From JBEIUL01 sp044356865 (GTDB taxonomy: Bacteria > Planctomycetota > Phycisphaerae > Phycisphaerales > SM1A02), in the NCBI GenBank assembly GCA_044356865.1, contig JBIKVN010000047.1, positions 1 through 15,595 on the forward strand: a stretch of 15,595 nt of DNA. The letters run 5' to 3'. The first letter of the stretch is position 1; every line of letters starts with the position of its first letter. This document shows positions 1-6,970 of the stretch, one piece after another. The position numbers and the translations under genes were made by a program. The notes beneath the pieces were generated by a model. The model was not told the origin of the DNA, ran no database searches, and was given only the letters and a program-made list of their open reading frames with translations.

Positions 1-585
1 TCGACGATTCCCGACGGCTTCAATCGCCTCGAGAACCACGACCGCCTCGAGGCCGAGCTCGCCCGGATGCTGCCGGTCGCGAAAGCCCTCGGGATCCCGA
101 ACATGGTGGTCTTCAGCGGGAACCGCCGCGGCATGTCCGACTCGGAAGGCCTCGCGAACTGCGCGGTCGGCCTGAAGCGGGTCACCCCGCTCGCCGAGCG
201 GCACGGCGTGACGCTGGTGATGGAACTGCTCAACTCGCGGGTCGACCACGGCGACTACATGTGCGACCGCACGCCGTGGGGCGCCGAGCTCGTGCAGAAG
301 GTCGGCTCCGACCGGTTCCGGCTGCTCTACGACATCTACCACATGCAGATCATGGAAGGCGACGTGATCCGCACCATCCGGACCCACCGCGACGCGATCG
401 CCCACTACCACACCGCGGGAAATCCCGGGCGGAACGAGCTCGACGCGACGCAGGAGCTCAACTACCGGGCGATCTGCGAGGCGATCGCCGACCTCGGCTT
501 CACCGGCTTCCTCGCCCACGAGTTCATGCCGAAGCGGGACCCCGCATCGAGCCTCGCCGAGGCGGTCGCGATCTGCACGGTGTGA
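1..585 (+). CDS. hyi: Hydroxypyruvate isomerase-like TIM-barrel protein (3' part)
   Basis: The frame is open from the first base, so the 5' end lies outside the window and 194 C-terminal residues are visible. The sequence reads as a xylose-isomerase-like TIM barrel of the hydroxypyruvate isomerase family, which interconverts hydroxypyruvate and tartronate semialdehyde in the cytoplasm. Supporting motifs, in order, are VMELLNSRVDH (a metal/substrate-binding Glu at the end of a barrel strand), LLYDIYHMQIMEGD (Asp and His), HYHTAGNPGRNEL (conserved His and Arg) and the late Glu in AHEFMP. Family members are about 260 residues, so roughly a quarter is missing. The gene stands alone on its strand and its TGA is 3 bases from the stop of the convergent ligase gene. 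A related sugar-phosphate isomerase/epimerase with another substrate cannot be excluded. Confidence 0.85.
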   Translation, partial: STIPDGFNRLENHDRLEAELARMLPVAKALGIPNMVVFSGNRRGMSDSEGLANCAVGLKRVTPLAERHGVTLVMELLNSRVDHGDYMCDRTPWGAELVQKVGSDRFRLLYDIYHMQIMEGDVIRTIRTHRDAIAHYHTAGNPGRNELDATQELNYRAICEAIADLGFTGFLAHEFMPKRDPASSLAEAVAICTV

Positions 586-588
586 GGT

Positions 589-2172
589 TCAGCCGAGCAG
601 CTTCCGCAGCGACGCGAGCGTGTCGATCGAGTCCGGCGCCTTGTCCCGTCGCCACCGCAGCACCCGCGGGAACCGCAGCGCCACGCCCGCCTTGTGCCGC
701 GGGCTTTCCGCGATGCCCTCGAAGCCGATCTCGAGGACGACCGACGGCTCGACGATCCGCACCGGGCCCTTCCGCTCGACGGTCGATTCCCGCAGGATCC
801 GGTCGAGCTCGCGCAGTTCCGCGTCGTCGAGGCCGGAGTAGGCGCTCGCGACGGTGACGAGCGACCCGTCGTCGCCGCGGGCGGCGAGGAACCAGTCGCT
901 CAGGAGTCCCGCGCGGCGCCCGCTGCCCGGGCGGGCCGCGACGACCGCGAGGTCGACGGTGAAGGGGTCGACCTTCCACTTAAGCCAGGCGTTGCCCGCG
1001 CGGCCGGCCGAGTACGGCGCGTCGCGCCGCTTGAGCATGAGGCCTTCCACGCCGCGGGTGCGACTCGAGGCGCGAAGGGCCGCCGCGTCGGGCCAGTCGC
1101 GCGGCGCGAGCACCTCGGAGATCCGCAGCGACTCGTGCGGGTGCGACGCGAACAGTTCCCCGAGCAGCACGCGACGTTCCGCCGTCGGACTCGCCCGCAC
1201 GTCGACGCCCCCCCGCTCGAGCAGGTCGTAGGCGATGAACCTCGCCGCGACGGTCTCGAACAGCCCGACCTCGACCTTCACGCGGCCGATCCGCCGCTGC
1301 ACCTCGGCAAAGGGCAGCAGCTTCTCGCCTTCCCACATCGAGATCTCGCCGTCGAGGACGGTTCCGTCGGGAAGCGACCTCGCCAGCCCGACCAACTCGG
1401 GAAACGCCGCATCCAGCCGCTCGTCGCCGCGCGACCAGATCGCGACCTCGCCGCCGCGACGGACGACTTGCCCACGCAGCCCGTCGAACTTCCACTCGAC
1501 CTGCCACGCGGCGATCGCGCCCGCCGCGGCCGGATCGCCGAGATCGGCGGCGAGCTGGAAGGGAAACGGCCGCGTGCCTGCGTCGGTCTCGCCGGCGTCC
1601 GCAAGCCGCTCCCACGCCTCGGCCGACGGACGCCACGCCCCGTGCAGGCGATCGGTCGCCGCCGCAACGGAAATCCCCCGCGCCGCGGCGACCGCCCGCA
1701 GGACAAGTCCGCGCGAGACGCCGATGCGGAACCCGCCGCCGAGCAACTTGTGGAAGACGAAACGCCCGTCGGCATCGAGCAAGTCCCACGCCTCCTCGAC
1801 GCGACGACGACGCTCGGCGGCGGGCACGGCGCCGAGTTCGGCCACGAACCGCCGCCAGAACGCCTCGAGCGTCGGGCACGCGGCGGCGGAGCCCGGCTCG
1901 GGCAGCACGAGCGAGATCGCCTCGGCGGTGTCGCCGACCGCGTCTCGGCTTGCCGTAAGCAGCCACTCCGGGATCCCCGCCCGTTCGGCGGCCCACGTCC
2001 GGAGCTCGCCCGAGGTCACCGCCCGCCGCGGGCGGTTCCCGAGCAGAAGCCACGTCGCAAGCGCCGCCGTCGCCGCGTCGCACGAGCGGAGGTAGTCCGC
2101 GAGCCGCGCCGTCCGCCCCGCCGTCGAGGCGATCTCGCCGAGCGCGACGCACATGCGCGAGAACTCACGCAT
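589..2172 (-). CDS. ATP-dependent DNA ligase, exonuclease-associated bacterial type
   Basis: This 527-residue protein seals DNA nicks using ATP. An all-alpha N-terminal DNA-binding domain fills about residues 1-215 and includes LLGGGFRIGVSRGLVLRA, typical of the bacterial ligase family found beside a beta-lactamase-fold exonuclease. The adenylation domain follows: motif I is KFDGLRG at 228-234 with Lys228 as the expected AMP-lysine, motif III LDGEI at 273-277, motif IIIa AYDLL at 314-318, motif IV EGLMLKR at 376-382 and motif V WLKWK at 396-400. The OB-fold domain ends near FPRVLRWRRDK (motif VI). The ATG at 2172 was chosen because it overlaps the upstream exonuclease stop by 8 bases and gives the usual family N-terminus (MREF...). 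The frame is open further upstream, but that part is arginine-rich readthrough inside the exonuclease gene. It probably acts in accessory repair beside the housekeeping NAD-dependent LigA. Confidence 0.95.
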   Translation of the reverse strand: MREFSRMCVALGEIASTAGRTARLADYLRSCDAATAALATWLLLGNRPRRAVTSGELRTWAAERAGIPEWLLTASRDAVGDTAEAISLVLPEPGSAAACPTLEAFWRRFVAELGAVPAAERRRRVEEAWDLLDADGRFVFHKLLGGGFRIGVSRGLVLRAVAAARGISVAAATDRLHGAWRPSAEAWERLADAGETDAGTRPFPFQLAADLGDPAAAGAIAAWQVEWKFDGLRGQVVRRGGEVAIWSRGDERLDAAFPELVGLARSLPDGTVLDGEISMWEGEKLLPFAEVQRRIGRVKVEVGLFETVAARFIAYDLLERGGVDVRASPTAERRVLLGELFASHPHESLRISEVLAPRDWPDAAALRASSRTRGVEGLMLKRRDAPYSAGRAGNAWLKWKVDPFTVDLAVVAARPGSGRRAGLLSDWFLAARGDDGSLVTVASAYSGLDDAELRELDRILRESTVERKGPVRIVEPSVVLEIGFEGIAESPRHKAGVALRFPRVLRWRRDKAPDSIDTLASLRKLLG

Positions 2173-3208
2173 CGGCGGCGGCCTCCGGCTCGGTCTCGCC
2201 TTCCAACCCCGCGTCGATCCTCTCGCCCGTGAACCGGGTCGCGATCGTGCCCGCCTCGAGGCCCTTCTCCCGCCAGAACCGGGCCATCTCGTCGGTCGAG
2301 CCGTGCGTGAAAAGCACACGGCGGCAGCCGGTCTCGGCGACGGTCCGGTTCAGCTCGTCCCAGTCGGCGTGGTCGCTCACGACGAGGCCGCGATCGACGC
2401 CCGCCCGGCGGCGCATGCCCCGCACCCGCATCCATCCGCTCGCGATCGCAACCGACGCGTCGCCGAACTTCCGCGCCCATGGCGAGCCGATTGCCGACGG
2501 CGGCGCCACGACGAGCGCCCCGCGAACCTCCGCCGACGCGTCGACGAGCCCGGGCAGGTCGACGCCCGCCGCGCGATACTCGGCGACGATCGCCCGCACC
2601 GCGCCGTGCGCCGCGATCGGGCCGATCGCGCGGTCGGCCATCGCCAGCACCCGCTGGGCCTTGCCGAGCGCGTACGCCCCGACGATCGCGTTCCGCCCGT
2701 CCGCCGCGGCCGCCGCCCACCACGCGTTCAGTTCCGCCGCGATCTCCTCGGGGCCCTTCCACCGGTAGACCGGCAGGCCGAACGTGCACTCCGAGATGAA
2801 CGTCTCGCACGCGACCGGCTCGAACGCATCGGCGGTCGGATCGGCGGCCCGCTTGTAGTCGCCGCTCACGACCCAGACGCGGCCGTCGACCTCGATGCGG
2901 ACCTGCGCCGCCCCCAGCACGTGCCCCGCCGGATGGAGCGAGACAGTAGCCCGCCCGATCCGCACCCGCTCGCCGTACCGCACGCCCTCGACCGTCGCCC
3001 GCGGGGCCCGCCGCCGCGCGAGCCCGAGCCCGCGGTCCGCGACCAGCACGCGGTGGGGCCCGTCCCGCAGGTGGTCGGTGTGGGCGTGGGTCACGACCGC
3101 GCGGTCCACGCCGTCCGATCGCCACGGATCGACATGGAAACCGCCCGCCGGGCAGAAGAGCCCCGCCGGCGTCGCCACCACCAGGTCCTCGCGCTCGCCC
3201 GCGGTCAC
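2165..3208 (-). CDS. Ligase-associated DNA exonuclease (metallo-beta-lactamase/beta-CASP fold)
   Basis: This 347-residue protein belongs to the mRNA-3'-end-processing/Artemis-like metallo-beta-lactamase group found beside bacterial ATP-dependent ligases, and is predicted to trim DNA ends before ligation. Visible motifs are the zinc site THAHTDH (HxHxDH, about 41-46), HPAGHVLGA (92-100), SGDYKRAADPT (115-125), SECTFGLPVYRW (139-150), a beta-CASP region with SGWMRVRG (257-264), VVSDHADW (276-283) and the late THG (301-303). The GTG at 3208 was chosen as start. It forms a GTGA overlap with the guaA stop and gives the normal family length of roughly 330-350 residues, with the expected first strand just ahead of FHVDPW. 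The frame runs on upstream inside guaA but is arginine-rich nonsense there. The ligase start lies 8 bases inside its 3' end, so the two are almost certainly co-translated. Confidence 0.93.
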   Translation of the reverse strand: MTAGEREDLVVATPAGLFCPAGGFHVDPWRSDGVDRAVVTHAHTDHLRDGPHRVLVADRGLGLARRRAPRATVEGVRYGERVRIGRATVSLHPAGHVLGAAQVRIEVDGRVWVVSGDYKRAADPTADAFEPVACETFISECTFGLPVYRWKGPEEIAAELNAWWAAAAADGRNAIVGAYALGKAQRVLAMADRAIGPIAAHGAVRAIVAEYRAAGVDLPGLVDASAEVRGALVVAPPSAIGSPWARKFGDASVAIASGWMRVRGMRRRAGVDRGLVVSDHADWDELNRTVAETGCRRVLFTHGSTDEMARFWREKGLEAGTIATRFTGERIDAGLEGETEPEAAADA

Positions 3209-4779
3209 TCCCACTCGATCGTCGCGGGCGGCTTGCTCGAGATGTCGTAGACCACGCGGTTCACGCCCTTCACCTCGTTGATGATCCGGCTCGAGATCGT
3301 GGCGAGCACCTCGTGCGGCAGGCGGGCCCAATCGGCGGTCATGAAGTCCTGCGTCTCGACGGCGCGGATCGCGACCACCGAGTCGTAGGTCCGCCCGTCG
3401 CCCATCACGCCCACGGTGCGGATCGGCAGGAGCACCGCGAAGACCTGCTGCGTCTTCCGGTAGAGGTCGTTCGCGACGATCTCCTCGAGCAGGATCTCGT
3501 CGCAATCCCGCAGCAGGTCGCACCGCGCCCGCGTGACCTCGCCGATCACCCGCACCGCGAGGCCCGGCCCCGGGAACGGATGCCGCCAGACCATGTGCGG
3601 CGGCAGGCCGAGCACCTCGCCGAGGGTGCGGACCTCGTCCTTGAACAGGTCCTTCAGCGGCTCGACGAGCTCGAACCCGAGCTCTTCGGGCAGGCCGCCG
3701 ACGTTGTGGTGCAGCTTGATGTTCGCCGCGGTGCCCGCGTGGCTCTGGCCGCTCTCGATGCGGTCGGGATAGAGCGTGCCCTGGGCGAGGAACTCGATCG
3801 GCCCGCGGCCGTCGCGGGCGACCTCGGCGGCCGCCTGCTTGAAGACCTCGATGAAGCGGTGGCCGATGCGCTTCCGCTTGACCTGCGGCTCGTCGATTCC
3901 AGCGAGATCGGCGAGGAACTCGCGCTCGGCGTCGACCGTGCGGAGGTCAATGTCGAAGTGCCCGCGGAAGGTCGTCTCGACGAGGTCGCGTTCCTTCTTC
4001 CGCAGCAGGCCGTTGTCGACGAAGATGCAGGTGAGCTGCTTGCCGATCGCCTTCTGCAGCAGGGCCGCCGCGACCGCGCTGTCGACGCCGCCCGAAAGCC
4101 CGCAGATCACGCGGCCCTTCCCGACCTGCGTCCGCACCCGCTCGCACTCGCTCTCGAGGAAATCGCTCATCCGCCACGAGCCCGAGCAGCCGGCGATCTC
4201 GTGGAGGAAGTTCCGCAGCATCTCCGCCCCGTGCGGGGTGTGCGTGACCTCGGGATGGAACTGCACGCCGTAGAACTTCCCGCCCTTGTGGCGGACCGCG
4301 GCGATCGGGCAGGTGCCGGTCGAGGCGATCGGGGTGAAGTCGCCCGAGAGCGAGGTGACCTGGTCGCCGTGGCTCATCCAGACGCTCGTCGACTCGGGGA
4401 TGCCCTTGAAGAGGTCCCGGCCGTCGCCGATCGAGACTTTCGTGCGGCCGTACTCGCGGGCCGGGGCCTGGGTCACGCGGCTGCCGAGCATCTCGCAGCC
4501 GAGCTGCATGCCGTAGCAGATGCCGAGGGTCGGGAGGCCGAGCTCGAGGAGCCTCGGGTCGCACCGCGGGGCCCCGTGCTCGGTGACGCTCGCGGGGCCG
4601 CCCGAGAGGATGATCGCCTTCGGCCGGTGCCGGCGGACCTCCTCGAGCGAGATGGTCGGGGCGACGAGCAGGCTGAACACCCCCGCCTCGCGGACCCGTC
4701 GGGCGATCAGCTGGGCGTACTGGCTGCCGAAGTCGAGGATCAGGACCGTCTCGGGGTGGGCGGCCGTGCTTCCGCTCAT
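3205..4779 (-). CDS. guaA: GMP synthase (glutamine-hydrolysing)
   Basis: GuaA makes GMP from XMP, glutamine and ATP, the last step of guanine nucleotide synthesis. The protein has 524 residues, close to the 525 of E. coli GuaA. The N-terminal class I glutamine amidotransferase domain has ILDFGSQY at 14-21, the oxyanion/nucleophile motif GICYGMQ with Cys88, and HPE at 175-177 completing the triad. The ATP-pyrophosphatase domain has the PP-loop GLSGGVDSA around 227-235 and GTLYPDRIES. The C-terminal dimerisation domain ends in the characteristic TIEWE. The ATG at 4779 is preferred over an in-frame TTG at 4800 because it is preceded by GAGAG at a workable spacing and gives the normal N-terminus. 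It is the first gene of a guaA-exonuclease-ligase operon. Confidence 0.98.
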   Translation of the reverse strand: MSGSTAAHPETVLILDFGSQYAQLIARRVREAGVFSLLVAPTISLEEVRRHRPKAIILSGGPASVTEHGAPRCDPRLLELGLPTLGICYGMQLGCEMLGSRVTQAPAREYGRTKVSIGDGRDLFKGIPESTSVWMSHGDQVTSLSGDFTPIASTGTCPIAAVRHKGGKFYGVQFHPEVTHTPHGAEMLRNFLHEIAGCSGSWRMSDFLESECERVRTQVGKGRVICGLSGGVDSAVAAALLQKAIGKQLTCIFVDNGLLRKKERDLVETTFRGHFDIDLRTVDAEREFLADLAGIDEPQVKRKRIGHRFIEVFKQAAAEVARDGRGPIEFLAQGTLYPDRIESGQSHAGTAANIKLHHNVGGLPEELGFELVEPLKDLFKDEVRTLGEVLGLPPHMVWRHPFPGPGLAVRVIGEVTRARCDLLRDCDEILLEEIVANDLYRKTQQVFAVLLPIRTVGVMGDGRTYDSVVAIRAVETQDFMTADWARLPHEVLATISSRIINEVKGVNRVVYDISSKPPATIEWE

Positions 4780-4876
4780 CGCGCGTGCTCTCGGGGTCAA
4801 GGGTTGGCGGCGGGGAGGTCCCCGGGGAAAGCCGCGGAAGGTAGCAGGCGGGCCGGACGCGCGGGCGGGCTTCGGT

Positions 4877-5314
4877 ATGCTTCCGTCCGTGACGATCGTC
4901 CCCTTCCGCCGCAGCGAATGGCCCCGACGGGTGCGGCTTGGCGCCGGCGCCGCGGCGGCGTTCCTGCTCGTGGCCTGCGGGCCCGGTCCCCGTGATGGCG
5001 GTTTCGACAGTCCGAACCCGGCGGCCCGGCTCTACGCGGTCGATCGCAGCGTGCGCCAGTGGCGGGCCGCAGGTTCGGGAGAAGGCCGTCCCGAAGTTCC
5101 CGAGGCGAAGCGGGTCGGACTCGTCGAGTGCCTCGGTTCCGACGATCCGCTGCTGCGGATGAACGCGATCCTTGCCCTCGAGGAGATGACCGGCACGACC
5201 CTCGGATACCGCTTCGACGATCCGGAAGTCGAGCGGCAGCTCGCGATCGAGCGCTGGGCCGGCTGGGCCCGAGACGGCGGCGCGGCCGGGGCCGGGAAGG
5301 ACGCCGCCCCATGA
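4877..5314 (+). CDS. Small lipoprotein with HEAT-like helices
   Basis: This 145-residue protein has a basic N-terminus (RRSEWPRRVRLG), a short hydrophobic stretch and the lipobox LVAC with Cys34, so it should be exported and lipidated. The mature part contains FDSPNPAARLYAVDRS and, at about 78-131, paired helices (RVGLVECLGSDDPLLRMNAI, then ALEEMTG...) resembling one or two HEAT-type repeats, which are usually protein-binding. The start is uncertain. The ATG at 4877 gives a complete signal peptide; an in-frame GTG at 4889 is the alternative. Neither has a clear Shine-Dalgarno sequence, and the gap to divergent guaA shows no clear promoter. Its stop overlaps the kinase start as ATGA, so it is the first gene of the kinase/STAS/MlaE operon and may be an envelope partner or sensor. 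No specific function can be assigned. Confidence 0.8.
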   Translation: MLPSVTIVPFRRSEWPRRVRLGAGAAAAFLLVACGPGPRDGGFDSPNPAARLYAVDRSVRQWRAAGSGEGRPEVPEAKRVGLVECLGSDDPLLRMNAILALEEMTGTTLGYRFDDPEVERQLAIERWAGWARDGGAAGAGKDAAP

Positions 5315-5784
5315 CCGCCCTCGCGCCGGCCTCGCGCACCGGGATCGAACTTCGCTTCCGGAGCTGCCCGACCAACCTCGCCGCCGTGCGCGGCTGCGTC
5401 GAGGCCCTCGCGGCCAGCGCCGGCTTCAACGACGAGTGGCGCTTCCGCATCGTGCTCGCCGTCGACGAGGCCCTCGCGAACGTCATTCGCCACGGGTACC
5501 GCGGGCGCACGGACGGGGACATTCGCCTCCAGGCGTCGATCCCGGCCGGCGGCGGCATCCGCCTCGAGATCGAGGACGAGTGCCCCGCGGTCGACCCCCG
5601 GTCGATCGCCGAGCGGAACCTCGACGAGGTCCGCCCGGGCGGACTCGGCTGGCCGATCATCCGCGAGACCTTCGACCTCCACGAGTGGAAACCGAAGGGC
5701 GCTGTCGGCATGTACCTCCTTCTCGAGCGGGGCCCGCAGCCCGCCGGCGACTCCCCAACCTCCGCCACCGAAAGTTCCCCATGA
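5311..5784 (+). CDS. RsbW/SpoIIAB-like serine kinase (anti-sigma factor family)
   Basis: This 157-residue protein is a GHKL-fold ATPase of the HATPase_c_2 type. The family phosphorylates a serine in a partner STAS protein and often also binds a sigma factor. The N-box VDEALANVIRHGY has Glu53 and Asn57. The G1 box has Asp89 in IEDECPAVDP. The G2 box is GGLG at 110-113 followed by WPIIRETFD, and the last strand is GAVGMYLLLER. The G1 box departs from the classic DxGxG form because the first glycine is cysteine. The C-terminal 20 residues are Ser/Pro-rich and probably disordered. The ATG overlaps the lipoprotein stop and the stop overlaps the STAS start, both as ATGA. With the STAS protein next door it forms a complete kinase-substrate pair; no sigma factor or PP2C phosphatase gene lies in the window. 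Confidence 0.9.
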   Translation: MTALAPASRTGIELRFRSCPTNLAAVRGCVEALAASAGFNDEWRFRIVLAVDEALANVIRHGYRGRTDGDIRLQASIPAGGGIRLEIEDECPAVDPRSIAERNLDEVRPGGLGWPIIRETFDLHEWKPKGAVGMYLLLERGPQPAGDSPTSATESSP

Positions 5785-6122
5785 TCCCCCCGCTTCCCGT
5801 CCGTTCCGAGCCGCTCGCCGACGGCCTCGCCCTCGTTCCCGAGGGCGACATCGACCTCTCCCGCTCGCCCGAGATGCGGAAACGGATCAAGGAGGCCCTC
5901 GACGGGCGCCCGAAGCGGCTCGTGCTCGACCTCGGCCGCGTGAACTACATGGACAGCTCCGGCGTGGCGACGCTGGTCGAGGCCTTGCAGCGCAGCCGCA
6001 CCCTCGGCTGCACGCTGGTGATCTGCTCGATGCAACCCAAGGTCCGCTCGATCTTCGAGATCGCCCGGCTGATGAGCGTCTTCAAGGTCGTCGCCAGCCG
6101 CGCCGAGGCGGAGACGGCATGA
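5781..6122 (+). CDS. STAS-domain protein (anti-anti-sigma / MlaB-like)
   Basis: This 113-residue protein is a single STAS domain of the SpoIIAA/RsbV class. Visible elements are VPEGDIDLSRSPEMR (first strand and helix), LVLDLGRVNYMDSSG (core strand, then the phospho-serine loop), GVATLVEALQRSR, LVICSMQPKVRSIFEI and a final helix with LMSVFKVV. In the DSSG motif (residues 58-61) Ser60 aligns with the serine that SpoIIAB-type kinases phosphorylate. It is overlapped by the kinase gene on one side and mlaE on the other, both by ATGA. STAS proteins beside MlaE permeases, such as E. coli MlaB, are subunits of the lipid-transport ABC complex. This one could therefore be a transporter subunit, a partner-switch regulator, or both. 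Confidence 0.92.
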   Translation: MIPPLPVRSEPLADGLALVPEGDIDLSRSPEMRKRIKEALDGRPKRLVLDLGRVNYMDSSGVATLVEALQRSRTLGCTLVICSMQPKVRSIFEIARLMSVFKVVASRAEAETA

Positions 6123-6964
6123 GCGAGGCGACTACCGCCGGTTCCGGCCTTGCGGGCCGGGCGGGCGATGCCGTCGAGGCGATCGGCCGCCGCGCCCACG
6201 ACACCTTCGCGTTCGTGGGAAGCCTCGCGTGGCTCGGCTACGACGTGGGCCGCTGGATGGTGCGGTCGATCGTCCTGCGGCAGGTGCGGTTCGGGCGAGA
6301 CGCGCTCGTGACGCAGACGGTCCGCGTGGGGGTCCGCAGCATCCCGATCGTGGTGCTCGTCTCGAGCTCGATCGGGATGATCCTCGCCCTGCAGACGGCG
6401 CCGAGCCTCGCGGATTTCGGCCAGACCGACAAGGTCGCGAACCTCGTCGCGGTCGCGGTGCTGCGCGAGCTCGGCCCGCTCATCGCGGCGATCGTGCTCA
6501 CGGGGTTCGCCGGCGCCTCGATCGCGGCCGAGCTCGGCACGATGGTCGTCGGCGAGGAGATCGAGGCCCTCGATTCGATGGCCCTCGATCCGGTGCGATT
6601 CCTCGTCGTGCCCCGCGTGCTGGCGACGACGCTGAGCCTCCTGCTGCTCGCGGTCATCTCCGACGTCGCCGCGGTCGTGGCGGGCGGCCTCGTCGGCGTC
6701 TTCTTCCTCGACATCGCCGCCGATGTCTACATCAAGAACACGCTCGACCAGGTGAAGAACGTCGACTTCCTCACCGGGCTCGCGAAGGCCGGCGTGTTCG
6801 GGGCGCTGCTCGGGCTGATCGCCTGCCGCAACGGGCTCTCGGTCAGCGGCGGGGCCGCGGGCGTCGGCAAGGCCACCACCGACACGGTGGTCAACACGGT
6901 GATCGTCGTCGTCCTCGCCGACCTGCTGTTCACCGCGGTCTTCTACGCCATCGGGCTCAACTGA
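6119..6964 (+). CDS. mlaE: MlaE-family ABC transporter permease
   Basis: This 281-residue inner-membrane protein is the permease of an MCE/Mla-type lipid transporter, which moves phospholipids between inner and outer membranes in Gram-negative bacteria. A soluble or amphipathic N-terminus of about 60 residues is followed by about five membrane segments (roughly 74-98, 113-137, 160-195 and two after 225). The family signature is clear: LRELGPLIAAIVLTGFAGAS, then AELGTM and EEIEALDSM (137-154), and the C-terminal GLSVSGGAAGVGKATTDTVV. GGAG precedes the ATG at a good spacing and the start overlaps the STAS stop by 4 bases. The partner ATPase (MlaF) and the MCE substrate-binding protein (MlaD) do not follow. 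The next gene is convergent, so these partners must be encoded elsewhere. Confidence 0.95.
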   Translation: MSEATTAGSGLAGRAGDAVEAIGRRAHDTFAFVGSLAWLGYDVGRWMVRSIVLRQVRFGRDALVTQTVRVGVRSIPIVVLVSSSIGMILALQTAPSLADFGQTDKVANLVAVAVLRELGPLIAAIVLTGFAGASIAAELGTMVVGEEIEALDSMALDPVRFLVVPRVLATTLSLLLLAVISDVAAVVAGGLVGVFFLDIAADVYIKNTLDQVKNVDFLTGLAKAGVFGALLGLIACRNGLSVSGGAAGVGKATTDTVVNTVIVVVLADLLFTAVFYAIGLN

Positions 6965-6970
6965 CCTCGC

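Noticed and set aside
694..2232. Long plus-strand open frame opposite the DNA ligase
   Set aside because: The translation is Arg/Pro-rich with no motifs, and the other strand encodes an intact ligase with all catalytic motifs. High GC creates such antisense frames.
4795..4800. TTGACC on the minus strand as a guaA -35 box or TTG start
   Set aside because: It is too close to the guaA ATG for a promoter, and as a start codon it adds an atypical N-terminal extension.
3313..4995. Long plus-strand open frame opposite guaA
   Set aside because: It has charged, low-complexity composition and no recognisable domain; guaA on the minus strand is complete.
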